This document shows positions 1 through 8,588 of a stretch of 64,000 nucleotides of DNA, one piece after another. The notes under the pieces are model-generated. The model was not told where the DNA came from. It worked only from the letters and a program-made list of their open reading frames with translations, and did no database searches. This DNA comes from VXNJ01 sp009840625 (GTDB lineage Bacteria; Chloroflexota; UBA11872; VXNJ01). Position numbers and translations under genes: made by a program. Position 1 is the stretch's first letter. Each line of letters starts with the position of its first letter. Where the stretch lies: NCBI GenBank assembly GCA_965207915.1, contig OZ242304.1:868001-932000 (forward strand), given 5' to 3'.

Positions 1-159
1 GGGTCGCTGGTGTACACCGGCGCGGTCGACGACAGCGTCGAAGCCGCCGAGGCCAGCGCCAGCTATCTCCGCGATGCCATCGACACGGTTCTGGCAGGCG
101 GTTCGCCCCAGGTAGCATCCACCAAAGCGGTGGGCTGCACCATCAAGTGGGCGGCCTGA
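1..159 (+). CDS. C-terminal fragment of a thioredoxin-like (AhpC/TSA redoxin) protein
   Basis: The reading frame is open from the first base and stops with TGA at 157-159, giving 52 residues. It contains the segment VYTGAVDD and ends in AVGCTIKWAA. The pattern 'Y-G-x-I/V-D-D ... S-T-x-A-x-G-C-x-I-K-W' is typical of the C-terminus of small thioredoxin-family proteins with a redoxin (AhpC/TSA) domain. The active-site part lies outside the window, so redox activity cannot be judged. It faces the GH172 gene tail to tail. Confidence 0.7.
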   Translation, partial: GSLVYTGAVDDSVEAAEASASYLRDAIDTVLAGGSPQVASTKAVGCTIKWAA

Positions 160-201
160 CCGCCTAACGGTCGCCGCCGACCGACCGGCGGCGGCGCCCG
201 G

Positions 202-1302
202 TCAAGTCGGCAGGCGGGCCTTGGAGATCTCCAGGCGATCGCGGCTGCCCAGTTCGGGGAACCGCTCGCCCGGAAGGGTCTGGTACCAGTAGGCCACCGA
301 TGAGATGTCGTCCTGCAGGGGCAGGTAGCGACGCTCGGGGCGGTTACGCCAGCCCAGCGCCTGGATGGTCACCCGCAGGCGCCGGCGAAACCGCACCGGG
401 TCCATGACGTGGAAGCGGTACATTGCGAACCGGCGGTTCTGGTTGTACGTCGCGGTCGAATCCTCCACTACCCGCACGCCCAGGAACGGTGTCGAGTAAT
501 CGACGTAACGTCCTCCGACATCCCAGTTGTAGGCCCCGCCGAAATAGTCCTCCGTACCGGTCCCGCAGATGGTGGGGAATTCCCCGTCATCGTCGATGAA
601 GAACTTGATCTCGCCCTCGCCCCACCAGCCGTCGTCGTTGGGTTGCCAGCCCATCGAACAGCCGACCAACTGGCCCTGGCCGCTGACCCCGTCCAATATC
701 GTGTGGTCGGTTTTGTAGGGGAGCGGATTTGAGCGGCGGAACTGGGCGTGGAAGTAGGCCGCGTCCTCGTCGACCTGGGTCAGGACGTAATTGATCTGGT
801 AGTAGCAGGGTACCTGCTCGGACGCCCGGTTTTCGATGGTTATCCGGGCGCGCCTGCGGAAGGGCATCTCCCAGAAGCAATTGACCCCGTTGTTGGGGTT
901 GACCGAAACCGGCAGGGCATTCACTTGCGAGAACTTCTCCCACGGCTGGGCAAAGAAATCGCAAACCGGCACTTCGACCGATGGGTGCTCCTGATCGTCC
1001 CAGTAGAAGCGCAGGATGCACTCGCGGCGCACGATGCGTCCGGCGAACCACATACTCTGGATCGCTCCCGGACCTGCGATGTCGGCCAGCTCGAAAACTT
1101 CGCCGGATTGGATCCAGACCGCCGGGGCGACCTTCCAGCCTTTTCCCAGGTCGGCTGCCGCCTCGGCCCCGTAACCCTCCGTGGCCATTCCGCCGCGGCC
1201 GGGCGATCCGTCGGGGTTCTCGGCGCTGATCGACAGCGTCTGCGCGTCGGAAAGCCGCGCCAGATTGCCCAAGTGCAGACCCAGTCCGTTGAAACCGCCC
1301 AT
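202..1302 (-). CDS. DUF2961 / glycoside hydrolase family 172 protein
   Basis: A 366-residue protein starting at an ATG preceded by AGAGGGA at good spacing. The family is recognised from the N-terminal 'S-A-E-N-P-x-G' region, the jelly-roll stretch with IKFFIDDDGEFPTICGTGTE, and the hallmark GTGTEDYFGGAYNW, which carries a conserved Glu. GH172 members act on fructofuranosides, difructose anhydrides or arabinofuranosides and often form multimers. No signal peptide is visible, so it is probably cytoplasmic. The exact substrate cannot be read from sequence. It is a plausible part of a carbohydrate scavenging repertoire together with the Gfo/Idh/MocA protein and sulfatase elsewhere in the window. 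Confidence 0.85.
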   Translation of the reverse strand: MGGFNGLGLHLGNLARLSDAQTLSISAENPDGSPGRGGMATEGYGAEAAADLGKGWKVAPAVWIQSGEVFELADIAGPGAIQSMWFAGRIVRRECILRFYWDDQEHPSVEVPVCDFFAQPWEKFSQVNALPVSVNPNNGVNCFWEMPFRRRARITIENRASEQVPCYYQINYVLTQVDEDAAYFHAQFRRSNPLPYKTDHTILDGVSGQGQLVGCSMGWQPNDDGWWGEGEIKFFIDDDGEFPTICGTGTEDYFGGAYNWDVGGRYVDYSTPFLGVRVVEDSTATYNQNRRFAMYRFHVMDPVRFRRRLRVTIQALGWRNRPERRYLPLQDDISSVAYWYQTLPGERFPELGSRDRLEISKARLPT

Positions 1303-1362
1303 AGCAGAATCCCTCTAAAAATCTTGTGCGTAGTAATGCGCCGGCGGGAGCATCCGCATGGA

Positions 1363-1680
1363 TTATCGAGCCAGCTTCACCGCCGTACCGTAGGCGACTA
1401 TCTCGGCCGCACCCTGGGCCAGGGTGGACGTGATGAAACGGGTCGCCAGGATCGCGTCGGCGTCCAGCGCCACGGCCTGTTCCACCATGCGGTCGATCGC
1501 CTGCTCGCGGGAATCGGCCAACAGCTTGGTGTACTCGTCAACTTCGCCGCCGACGATGTTGCGCAGCCCGGCCATGATGTCGCGCCCGATGTGCCGGGCC
1601 CGGACCGTGTTGCCACGCACCAGTCCGAGCGATTCGCTCACCTCGCGCCCGGGCAGGCTCTCGGTAGTCACTACTATCAA
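1363..1680 (-). CDS. YbjQ/UPF0145 family putative heavy-metal-binding protein
   Basis: A 105-residue protein beginning IVVTTESLPG and carrying the conserved segments GLVRGNTVRARHIGRD and VDADAI-like 'LDADAILATRF', which identify the YbjQ (UPF0145) fold. The start is TTG at 1680, chosen because GGAGAGG lies seven bases upstream and the family begins exactly here; longer upstream reading is out-of-family sequence. The start overlaps the stop of the preceding membrane protein (TTGA), which suggests translational coupling. Family members form ring-like pentamers and their role is unclear; 'heavy-metal-binding' is a database label rather than a proven function. Confidence 0.85.
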   Translation of the reverse strand: MIVVTTESLPGREVSESLGLVRGNTVRARHIGRDIMAGLRNIVGGEVDEYTKLLADSREQAIDRMVEQAVALDADAILATRFITSTLAQGAAEIVAYGTAVKLAR

Positions 1681-1958
1681 TGCTTTACCTCTCCAAAGTC
1701 TTCGCGCCGGTTGCGCCTGACCTGCTGGATCAACACCGCCGCGAGCAACAGCAGTCCGCCGGCCCCCAGCGCCGGCAGTCCTATTCGCACCGCCAGCGGG
1801 ACATCGGGGTCGCCAATCACTTCTGAAATCAGCAGGAACGCCCAGTAGCCGCCGAGGAGCGCCGCGCCGGCGATCAACAGTACCAGCCCGGCGTGCAACA
1901 GGATCTTTGCGGCTTGTTCGACTTGTCCTCGCCTCGGGGCTGGCGACGTTTGAATCAT
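1677..1958 (-). CDS. small two-helix membrane protein upstream of YbjQ
   Basis: A 93-residue protein starting at ATG 1958 (MIQTSPAPRR). A hydrophobic segment at about residues 20-43 is followed by a short polar loop, a second hydrophobic segment at about 54-75, and a basic tail (QQVRRNRREDF). This reads as a helical hairpin membrane protein with the C-terminus in the cytoplasm. No family is recognised. Its stop overlaps the TTG start of the YbjQ gene, so the two are probably cotranslated. An upstream ATG at 2015 would add 19 residues unlike a membrane protein N-terminus and approach the tRNA-Ala gene, so I prefer 1958. Confidence 0.6.
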   Translation of the reverse strand: MIQTSPAPRRGQVEQAAKILLHAGLVLLIAGAALLGGYWAFLLISEVIGDPDVPLAVRIGLPALGAGGLLLLAAVLIQQVRRNRREDFGEVKH

Positions 1959-2027
1959 GCTCGTGACGGCAAGGCAATTCTCCCACCGCCGCCCTGCCGG
2001 ATGCCCGGGAAGCACCTAAAATGCCCC

Positions 2028-2100
2028 GGGCCCATAGCTCAGCTGGAAGAGCGCCTCAATGGCATTGAGGAGGTCGTCGGTTCAAGTCCGATTGGGTCCA
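2028..2100 (+). tRNA. tRNA-Ala (GGC)
   Basis: A 73-base cloverleaf: acceptor arm GGGCCCA pairs with TGGGTCC (one G-U), D-arm GCTC...GAGC, anticodon stem CCTCA/TGAGG enclosing the loop ATGGCAT with anticodon GGC, and T-loop GTTCAAGTC. Discriminator base A is followed by CCG, so the CCA end is not encoded. Confidence 0.96.
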
Positions 2101-2238
2101 CCGATTCCCTGAATCGGCCGCCCTTGCTCGCCTGCCGGCGCAACCGCGCGAAAGTCCGCCACAAATTGCCGGCCGACTCGCACAAGCAGTCGTCCGCGGA
2201 CCCTCAGAATCTGGGGCCCGCTCGGCCCGTCCTCGCGC

Positions 2239-3225
2239 TCAGGCGCAGGCCGGGTGTTTGCCCGACCAGCGGTTATAGGAGGGGTCGGCGAGTCCCGCTA
2301 AGCGGGCGCGGGCCTGACGCCAGAGACCAGCCCAGACGGCCGGGTCGTCCAGTTCCGATTCAGGATTCCGGCGGCTGCGGGCCACGAATCCAGGAAAAAC
2401 CGGCCGGCCGGTGTGCTGCCCGGTTGGGTTGTAACGCAGATCCAGGCTCCAGCGAATACGGTCGCTGCGGTTGGGCAACGACCCGTGGCAGGTCAGGCGG
2501 TGCATGAATAGCGCGCCTCCGCGCCGCATCGGAACCGGAACCGCATCGGCGATGCGGAACAGTTCGTCCGGAATTCCGAGTGTTGAAGGCGAGGTCGCGG
2601 TCCCGCCGGGGCAGTGAACTTTCAATCCTTCGCGGTGACTGCGCGGGACCAGGTGCAGGCAGCCGGCGGCCTCGTCGGCGTCCCAGACCGGTATCCAGAC
2701 GGTGAGGATTTCCGATTCGTCGGCGTCGGCGGTTACCACCCCGCTGTCCTGGTGCCAGGGCGTGGCGCCCAGCTGCACGATTCCGGTATCGGGGTTCTTG
2801 GGGGTCAGGTGCTCCGGGGGCTTGATGCGCACGTGCTGGGTCGGGTTCGAATAGATCTCGGACCCGATGATCGACTCCACCGCGTCAAGCAGCGGCGGGG
2901 CGGTGAGAACGTCGAAAGCGGCCGGACCGTGCCACATCGGCGTCTCCATAGTCACCCCCTTTTGGGGCAGCGAGAAGTCAAAGTACTGGGAGTGGACCTG
3001 CCCGCTGTCCTGATAAATACGGGTGAGCCGGGTGCCGAACTCCATCCCGGCGTAGGTGGACCGGATCTGGCCGTCGCTGAGCAACTGCCGCGCCAGATCG
3101 TCCAGGCGGCGTTCGTACTCGGAAACCAGCGGATCGAGATAAGTCTCCGGGTCGAGCAGGTCCTCGACGACTACGAAGCCTTGTTGCCGGAACTGGGAAA
3201 GTTGTCGTTGATCGAGTCTGGCCAT
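2239..3225 (-). CDS. phytanoyl-CoA dioxygenase (PhyH) family oxygenase
   Basis: A 328-residue Fe(II)/2-oxoglutarate oxygenase of the PhyH family. The metal triad is visible: H158 and D160 in PWHQDSG, with the distal histidine in MHRLTCHGS (about residue 247) followed by an Arg (RIRWSLDLRY) that should bind 2-oxoglutarate. The stretch AAGCLHLVPRSH is the typical PhyH core. The start is taken at ATG 3225 (MARLDQRQ); an in-frame ATG at 3264 would add 13 residues but its codons include the purine-rich AAGAGGTGGAG that may be the ribosome site. The substrate is unknown; such genes are abundant in marine Chloroflexi and Poribacteria and may hydroxylate lipids or xenobiotics. It is divergent from the lipoprotein gene. 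Confidence 0.85.
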   Translation of the reverse strand: MARLDQRQLSQFRQQGFVVVEDLLDPETYLDPLVSEYERRLDDLARQLLSDGQIRSTYAGMEFGTRLTRIYQDSGQVHSQYFDFSLPQKGVTMETPMWHGPAAFDVLTAPPLLDAVESIIGSEIYSNPTQHVRIKPPEHLTPKNPDTGIVQLGATPWHQDSGVVTADADESEILTVWIPVWDADEAAGCLHLVPRSHREGLKVHCPGGTATSPSTLGIPDELFRIADAVPVPMRRGGALFMHRLTCHGSLPNRSDRIRWSLDLRYNPTGQHTGRPVFPGFVARSRRNPESELDDPAVWAGLWRQARARLAGLADPSYNRWSGKHPACA

Positions 3226-3348
3226 GAATCCGACTTTGCTCCACCTCTTAAATGCCCACGCCATTCATGCTGGATTCATTCTCGCCAATGAAATTCAGAG
3301 GATCGTAATTCCCCTTTCAACGGCGATTCCGGGACCAGTGAAATCCGG

Positions 3349-3365
3349 CCGGACCAAAGGTCCGG
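3349..3365. promoter_or_regulatory. perfect 7-bp hairpin in the PhyH/lipoprotein divergent region
   Basis: CCGGACC, loop AAA, GGTCCGG, followed after eight bases by a run of five T at 3374-3378. It lies in the 256-bp divergent region between the PhyH gene and the lipoprotein. It could be a weak terminator or attenuator on the plus strand, or an operator; position alone does not decide. Confidence 0.3.
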
Positions 3366-3481
3366 ACGCGCGTCTTTTTGCGCCATTTAGTAGCATCGCC
3401 TACCCAATAGTGGAGCCAATTACTCCCCCGCACCGCCATTTGGCGGGCACCCGATCGCCGGGCAAAACTGCTGGAGGCAGC

Positions 3482-4174
3482 ATGCGACCCAATCGCAAAT
3501 TCCTGATCCTTTTGTCCGGCCTCGCGGCAGCGCTCCTGATTGCCTGCAACGGCGACGATCCAGCACCAGCGGCGCCTGCTGCGCCGGCTGCCACGCCGGT
3601 CGCGGCGGCCACCGCCGCGCCGGTCGAAACCGTGGCCGCCACCACCCAACCCGCGGCACCGGCGGTGCCCGAGCCCGCGGACAGCGCCCCCGCGCCGGTC
3701 GCCACGCCGGCCACCCTGGAGCCCGAACCCGAACCCGAACCGGTTGCCCCTGAGCCGGAACCCGAGCCCCCGGCGGTGGTGACCGGGCCCCTGGACGGAA
3801 TCGCCGTTCCGGCGCCGTACGAACCGCGAAATCGGGATTCGATCCTGGCCCGGTACGTGGACGATAAGGCCCGATTCGAAGCGGTCCTGGCAACCGATTC
3901 GCCGGTGCTCTGGGTCACCGACGCAATCTGGTGTCCCAAGTGCGGTGCGGTCCGACCCCACGTGCGCGAACTCATGGACGAATACGCCGGCCAAGTCCAC
4001 TTCCTGATCATGGATTACGACGATCCCGACCTCTCTTCGTACCGCAGAGATTTCAATGCCGGAAATCATCCTTCCCTGTCCGGGGTCCGCGGCGGCGTAT
4101 CGGTCAAATCGCACCAGGGCGTGGCCAGCAAGGAGCAGATCGTCGCCCTGATCGAGGCCGCGATCGCCGCCTGA
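3482..4174 (+). CDS. lipoprotein with thioredoxin-like CxxC domain
   Basis: A 230-residue exported lipoprotein. The start ATG 3482 has CTGGAGGCAGC directly upstream. Residues 1-21 are a signal peptide with lipobox LIAC (Cys22), so it should be lipidated and anchored to the membrane. Residues 28-100 form a low-complexity Ala/Pro linker ending in Glu-Pro repeats. The C-terminal part (about 110-230) is thioredoxin-like, with WCPKC at 150-154 and a later 'NHPSLSG' near the usual cis-Pro position. It is likely an extracytoplasmic thiol/disulfide protein. The reducing partner and substrate are not visible. Confidence 0.75.
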   Translation: MRPNRKFLILLSGLAAALLIACNGDDPAPAAPAAPAATPVAAATAAPVETVAATTQPAAPAVPEPADSAPAPVATPATLEPEPEPEPVAPEPEPEPPAVVTGPLDGIAVPAPYEPRNRDSILARYVDDKARFEAVLATDSPVLWVTDAIWCPKCGAVRPHVRELMDEYAGQVHFLIMDYDDPDLSSYRRDFNAGNHPSLSGVRGGVSVKSHQGVASKEQIVALIEAAIAA

Positions 4175-4197
4175 TTCCATCAGGCGCCGCGGGGCGG

Positions 4198-5370
4198 TTA
4201 GCCCAGGATCGCCACTCCCGGCAGGACTTTGCCCTCAAGCAATTCCAGCGACGCTCCGCCGCCGGTTGAAACGTGGTCGAATCTCTCCGCCAGCCCCAGC
4301 GACATGACCGCCGCGACCGAATCGCCGCCGCCCACGATCGAATAGGCCCCCGATTCGGCGATCGCTCGCGCAACCGCGTTGGTACCAGCGGCAAAGGCCG
4401 GCACCTCGCACATTCCCATCGGGCCGTTCCAGATGACGCTGCCGGCGTCGGCAATGCGTTCGGTGAATCTGGCGATCGTCCGTGGCCCGATATCCAGCAT
4501 CATCTGGTCTTCCGGGATTGCACCGACGTCGACGCTCGACGCTTCGTCGGAATTTCCCGGATCGGAGGCAACGACGGCATCCTCGGTGACCAGGATGTCC
4601 ACCCCTTTTGCCGCTGCGGCGGCGGCGACCGCCGAGGTCTGCTCGAGCATCTGACGCTCCAGCAGCGATCTCCCGACGCCAATTCCCCGCGCGGCCAGGA
4701 AATTGCCGGCCATGGCACCGCCGATCAGCAGCGAATCGACCCGGTCGAGGAGGTTTTCGAGCACGCCCAGCTTGGTCGAAATCTTGGCCCCGCCGATGAT
4801 CGCCACCAGCGGCCGGCGGGGAGATTGCAGGGCCCCTGACAGCGCCGCGACCTCGCTCTGGACCAGGAACCCCGGATAGGCGGGCAGATGTTCGGCAATG
4901 CCGACCACCGACGCGTGGTGGCGGTGACAGGCACCGAACGCATCGTTTACGAAAACGTCGCCCGGGGCCGCCAGCGCCCTGGCGAACTCCGGGTCGTTCG
5001 CCGTTTCGCCGGCGTGAAATCGAACGTTTTCGGCCAGGACCAGTCCGCCCGGGCGGACTCGGTCGATCGCGTCCCGCATGGCGGGCCCAATGCAGTCGGC
5101 GGCGAATTCGACCTGGCAGCCGCACGCCGCGGCCAACGGCTCGACCAGCAGCCGGAGCGACATCTTCGGATCCGGCCGTCCGGACGGGCGTTTGAAATGC
5201 GAGTACACCACGACCTTGGCCGCCCGCTTGATGAGGAAGTCGAGCGTCGGGGTGACCGCGCGCAGTCGCGTGTCATCGAGGATGGAGCCGTCTTCGGCGG
5301 TGGGTACGTTCAGGTCCGCCCGAACCAGTACCACGCTGCCGGCGAGCGGCGCCGCGCGCAAATCCCGCAT
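4198..5370 (-). CDS. pgk: phosphoglycerate kinase
   Basis: A 390-residue enzyme converting 1,3-bisphosphoglycerate plus ADP to 3-phosphoglycerate plus ATP. The N-terminal VLVRADLNVP motif, the YSHFKRPSGRPDP substrate loop, GGAKISTKLGVLENLL and the C-terminal nucleotide-binding GGGDSVAAVMSLGL and STGGGASLELLEG are all present, so it should be active. Length matches the family. It lies 36 bases downstream of gap on the same strand and is probably cotranscribed with it. tpiA is not linked here but lies at 59 kb. Confidence 0.97.
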   Translation of the reverse strand: MRDLRAAPLAGSVVLVRADLNVPTAEDGSILDDTRLRAVTPTLDFLIKRAAKVVVYSHFKRPSGRPDPKMSLRLLVEPLAAACGCQVEFAADCIGPAMRDAIDRVRPGGLVLAENVRFHAGETANDPEFARALAAPGDVFVNDAFGACHRHHASVVGIAEHLPAYPGFLVQSEVAALSGALQSPRRPLVAIIGGAKISTKLGVLENLLDRVDSLLIGGAMAGNFLAARGIGVGRSLLERQMLEQTSAVAAAAAAKGVDILVTEDAVVASDPGNSDEASSVDVGAIPEDQMMLDIGPRTIARFTERIADAGSVIWNGPMGMCEVPAFAAGTNAVARAIAESGAYSIVGGGDSVAAVMSLGLAERFDHVSTGGGASLELLEGKVLPGVAILG

Positions 5371-5406
5371 CTTGATTGGATCCGCTTCAAAACGCCCGGG
5401 CGGGCG

Positions 5407-6417
5407 TCAGTTCTGGGCGGTGTCGCACCCGATCAGGTTCACCACGTCGGCAAGGCGAGACGCATAGCCCCACTCGTTGTCGTACCAGGCGGCGATCTTG
5501 GCCAGGTTTCCGCCGACCACCATCGTGCTGGCCGAATCCACGATCGAGGAGTGCTCGTTGCCCTTCAGGTCGGCTGAGACCAGCGGCTCGTCGGAAACGT
5601 CCAGGATCCCGGACAGGTGGTTCTGGGAGGCGGCGCGGAGGGTGCGATTTATTTCATCGGCGTCGGTCTCGCGGTCAAGTTCGACCACGAACTCGACGAT
5701 TGAAACGGTTGCCGTCGGAACCCGGTAGGCCGCCCCGTCCAGGCGTCCGTTCAGGTCGGGAATGACCTGTCCGATCGCCCGCGCCGCACCGGTCGCGGCG
5801 GGCACGATGTTGCCGCCGGCCGCGCGCGCGTCGCGAAGGTCGCTGGTAGCCGTATCGACCAGCGACTGCGACGAGGTGTAGGCGTGCACCGTAGTCATCT
5901 GCCCCTTGCGAATTCCGAAGTTGTCGTGGACGACCTTGACCGCGGGAGCGAGTCCATTCGTGGTGCAGGAGGCGTTCGAGACGATGCGGTGGCTTGCGGG
6001 GTCGAAGTTTTCATCGTTCACACCGAGCACGATCATCACGTCGGCGTCCGAAGAAGGCGCCGAGATCACGACCCGGCGGGCGCCCGCGGCCAGGTGCCGT
6101 TCGGCGAATTCGCGCTTGGTGCCCACGCCGGTGGCCTCGATCACGACATCTATCCCCAGGTCCCGCCAGGGCAGGTTGGTCCAATCGCGCTCGGCGTAGA
6201 TGTCGATTCTTTCGCCGTCGACGATCAGGGATCTGCCGTCGGCCGAAACGGTCCCGTCATAGGGACCGTAGTTGGTGTCGTACTTGAGCAGGTGGGCGTT
6301 GTGCGCGGGATCGGTCAGGTCGTTGATCGCCACGATCTCGATCCCCGGATAGCGTTTGCGAAGGGAGCGGAAACACAGGCGGCCGATTCGGCCGAAGCCG
6401 TTGATGGCTACGCGCAT
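5407..6417 (-). CDS. gap: glyceraldehyde-3-phosphate dehydrogenase
   Basis: A 336-residue type I GAPDH. The start ATG 6417 gives the canonical MRVAINGFGRIGR Rossmann N-terminus; six extra in-frame codons upstream are unlikely to be used. The catalytic cysteine is C151 in SNASCTTN, and the following 'TTVHAYTSSQ' segment carries the catalytic His. It catalyses NAD(P)-dependent oxidation and phosphorylation of glyceraldehyde-3-phosphate in the cytoplasm. First gene of a gap-pgk pair. Confidence 0.97.
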   Translation of the reverse strand: MRVAINGFGRIGRLCFRSLRKRYPGIEIVAINDLTDPAHNAHLLKYDTNYGPYDGTVSADGRSLIVDGERIDIYAERDWTNLPWRDLGIDVVIEATGVGTKREFAERHLAAGARRVVISAPSSDADVMIVLGVNDENFDPASHRIVSNASCTTNGLAPAVKVVHDNFGIRKGQMTTVHAYTSSQSLVDTATSDLRDARAAGGNIVPAATGAARAIGQVIPDLNGRLDGAAYRVPTATVSIVEFVVELDRETDADEINRTLRAASQNHLSGILDVSDEPLVSADLKGNEHSSIVDSASTMVVGGNLAKIAAWYDNEWGYASRLADVVNLIGCDTAQN

Positions 6418-6564
6418 GCGGGCGAGTCCTAGCAAAAGGGGGTGGAGCGGATCCGAGCGCCGGCGGCGTTAAGGCGGCGGTGTTGGATGGGCGCTGCGGT
6501 GAGTTATCAGATTTCAGGTGCGGGAAATTTTATATGCAGTGGCGGCCGCGCCGGCCGTTTCGAA

Positions 6565-8010
6565 TCAGCGCGTGCGGGCGCTGCGGGTGCTGCCCTCCAG
6601 GTTGCCGTGCAGTTCGATCACGGGCGAGCGGGTCTGGCCCTCGGCGGCGAAGTAGATCTGGAATATAGTGCTGGCCAACAGCTCGGAGTCGTGATGAACC
6701 GGAAGCTCATGGCTGATGACCGAGTCGGTAAAGGTCTCGTATCCGCGGGCGACCAGCTGCGCCTGGTGGCTGGCCGAAGCCAGAACGAACGACCGGTTGC
6801 GGGCGGCCGCCGGCAGCTGCGGGGCGGTGTCGCTGTTGACCAGGATGAAGTCGAAAAGGTTGGGACCGACGTGGTCCTCGATGGCCTGCACGTGGTCGAG
6901 CAGGTCGAAGCTCTCGGTCTCGCCGGGCTCGGTAGTCACGTTGACGACGAACAGCTTCATCGCAGGCGACTGGCGGACGGCGGCGGCGATCTCGGGGACC
7001 AGCAGGTTGGGCAGGATCGACGTGTAGACGCTGCCAGGGCCGATCACAATCAGGTCCGCCGCCAAGATCGCGCTGACCGCATCGTCGTTGACCACCACGC
7101 GGCTGGGATGCAGGTACACCCGGTGGATTCGCCGGCGACTGGAGCCGATGCGCGACTCGCCGATGACGGTGGTGCCGTCGACCATTTCGGCGGCTAGATG
7201 CACGTCCGAGGCCGTCGAGGGAGTAACGCTGCCGTGAATCCTCAGAACCTCGGACAAGCCTTCCACGCCGCGCTCCACGCCGCCGGCGATGTCGCGCATG
7301 GCGGCGATTAGGAGATTTCCCAGGCTGTGCCCCTGTAGCCCGTCGCCGCGCCGGAAGCGGTAGTCGAGCAGTTTCGTCATCAGGGCTTCCGAATCGGCCA
7401 GCGAGGCCAGGCAGTTGCGCAGATCGCCGGGCGGCATGAGCTGGAACTCCTTGCGGAGCCGGCCCGAACTGCCGCCGTCGTCGGCAACGGTTACCACCGC
7501 GGTGATGTTGGCGGTGCGCTCCTTCAGACCGCGCAACAGCACTCCCTGGCCGGTTCCGCCGCCGATGCTCACCACCTGCGGGCCGCGGCGCAGCAGCCGG
7601 CCCCGGTAAACCATCTCCGCAACGTCCTCACCGGGCGCGATCACCACTGAAATCACCGAGCGAAAAAGCAGAAACACGCTGCCCGCCATGATGCAGAAAC
7701 CGATCGTGCCGACGATGATCTCGCGTCCGGGGTGGGCGATCCACTGCAGCGTGACCGCGCCCACGGCGGCCGACGTGCTCTCCGGGAAATCGACGGTGCG
7801 ATACACGGTCGCCAGCACCATCGCGATGGCAAGACCGACCAGCACCGTGCCGGCCATGATGCCGACCACGTAGCGCTTCACGCCCATGCCTATTCGCAAC
7901 CAGCGCATGGACCGCATTTGCCGATATCCCCTTCGCCAACCGGGCGGGTTGAGCGGCTCTGTCCGCGGCGCCCCGCGCCGGCGGCCCACCGTTCTGGACA
8001 CGGTGGACAT
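6565..8010 (-). CDS. yvcK: YvcK/CofD-like protein with N-terminal membrane domain
   Basis: About 481 residues. The C-terminal ~320 residues are YvcK/GlmR: VVSIGGGTGQGVLLRGLK, VTVADDGGSSGRLR, MPPGDLRNCL and the 'VIGPGSVYTSILPNLLVPEI' core. YvcK binds UDP-GlcNAc and is needed for growth on gluconeogenic carbon and for cell-wall precursor supply in Firmicutes. Here an N-terminal extension has two hydrophobic segments (around YVVGIMAGTVLVGLAIAMV and EIIVGTIGFCIMAGSVFLLF), tethering it to the membrane. The start is uncertain: ATG 8010 is used; GTG 8037 and ATG 7917 are alternatives. It has probably its own promoter in the 185-bp gap divergent from DUF503. Confidence 0.85.
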   Translation of the reverse strand: MSTVSRTVGRRRGAPRTEPLNPPGWRRGYRQMRSMRWLRIGMGVKRYVVGIMAGTVLVGLAIAMVLATVYRTVDFPESTSAAVGAVTLQWIAHPGREIIVGTIGFCIMAGSVFLLFRSVISVVIAPGEDVAEMVYRGRLLRRGPQVVSIGGGTGQGVLLRGLKERTANITAVVTVADDGGSSGRLRKEFQLMPPGDLRNCLASLADSEALMTKLLDYRFRRGDGLQGHSLGNLLIAAMRDIAGGVERGVEGLSEVLRIHGSVTPSTASDVHLAAEMVDGTTVIGESRIGSSRRRIHRVYLHPSRVVVNDDAVSAILAADLIVIGPGSVYTSILPNLLVPEIAAAVRQSPAMKLFVVNVTTEPGETESFDLLDHVQAIEDHVGPNLFDFILVNSDTAPQLPAAARNRSFVLASASHQAQLVARGYETFTDSVISHELPVHHDSELLASTIFQIYFAAEGQTRSPVIELHGNLEGSTRSARTR

Positions 8011-8195
8011 AATCAACTTCAATTTAGCAGGGTCCACCTACCCACCGGCCGCCACCTAGCGCGGGGGTGCGCGTGCCCCTGCCCTGCGGCGGCCCAGCGG
8101 ACATCCGAAAGCGGCCCGCGAGCAGACATCGCAGGTTTAATCCCTAGAGCAATGCGCCAGGCATTGGAATCCGGCTTAGCTTTCGGGGGACCCAG

Positions 8196-8486
8196 TTGTG
8201 GGTTGGAACGCTTTCGCTTGAATTGCACCTTCCGCCGTGTCGCTCGCGCAAGGAAAAGCGCAGCCTGGTTCGTTCGATGGTCGAACGGGTCCGGACGCGA
8301 TACAACGCCGCCTGTTCGGAAGTCGGATACCAGGAAGACCTGCGTCTCACCCGGATCGGGGTCGCGGTCGTGTCCAACCAGCGTTCGCACGCCGAGCAAT
8401 CGCTGGAAGCAATTGAAGCGGCGATTTGGTCGCGTCAGCCCGAGGTGGAAATCCTCGCGCGGGAGGTTTCAATATACTCCCTCTAG
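8196..8486 (+). CDS. DUF503 family protein
   Basis: A 96-residue protein with the DUF503 pattern: MWVGTLSLELHLPPCRSRKEKRS, then Q-E/D-L-R-L-T-R-I-G-V-A-V-VSNQ, and a C-terminal I-E-x-x-P-E-V-E-I. The TTG start at 8196 is supported by GGGGGA six bases upstream. In many genomes DUF503 proteins are encoded beside rbfA or infB and are thought to be small RNA- or ribosome-associated proteins, but no function is proven. It lies about 100 bases upstream of rpmH. Confidence 0.85.
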   Translation: MWVGTLSLELHLPPCRSRKEKRSLVRSMVERVRTRYNAACSEVGYQEDLRLTRIGVAVVSNQRSHAEQSLEAIEAAIWSRQPEVEILAREVSIYSL

Positions 8487-8588
8487 AAAACCAGACGGCC
8501 TTGTACTGCCACTCCGCAGCCGGAATTCGCCCGGCGTATGCACCCCTGACTGCACGGCCGACCGCGCGACCCGAGTTGGGCACCCTCA

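Noticed and set aside
748..1848. Plus-strand open frame of 366 codons
   Set aside because: Antisense to the GH172 and YbjQ genes; residue pattern is the shadow of their codons.
1893..2507. Plus-strand open frame including 'PIAQLEERLNGIEEVVGSSP'
   Set aside because: This is a translation through tRNA-Ala, a known annotation artefact.
3317..4180. Minus-strand open frame opposite the lipoprotein
   Set aside because: Gly/Arg-rich shadow of the Ala/Pro-rich lipoprotein codons.
8487..8588. Replication origin next to rpmH
   Set aside because: No dnaA gene, no cluster of DnaA boxes and no AT-rich unwinding region were seen.
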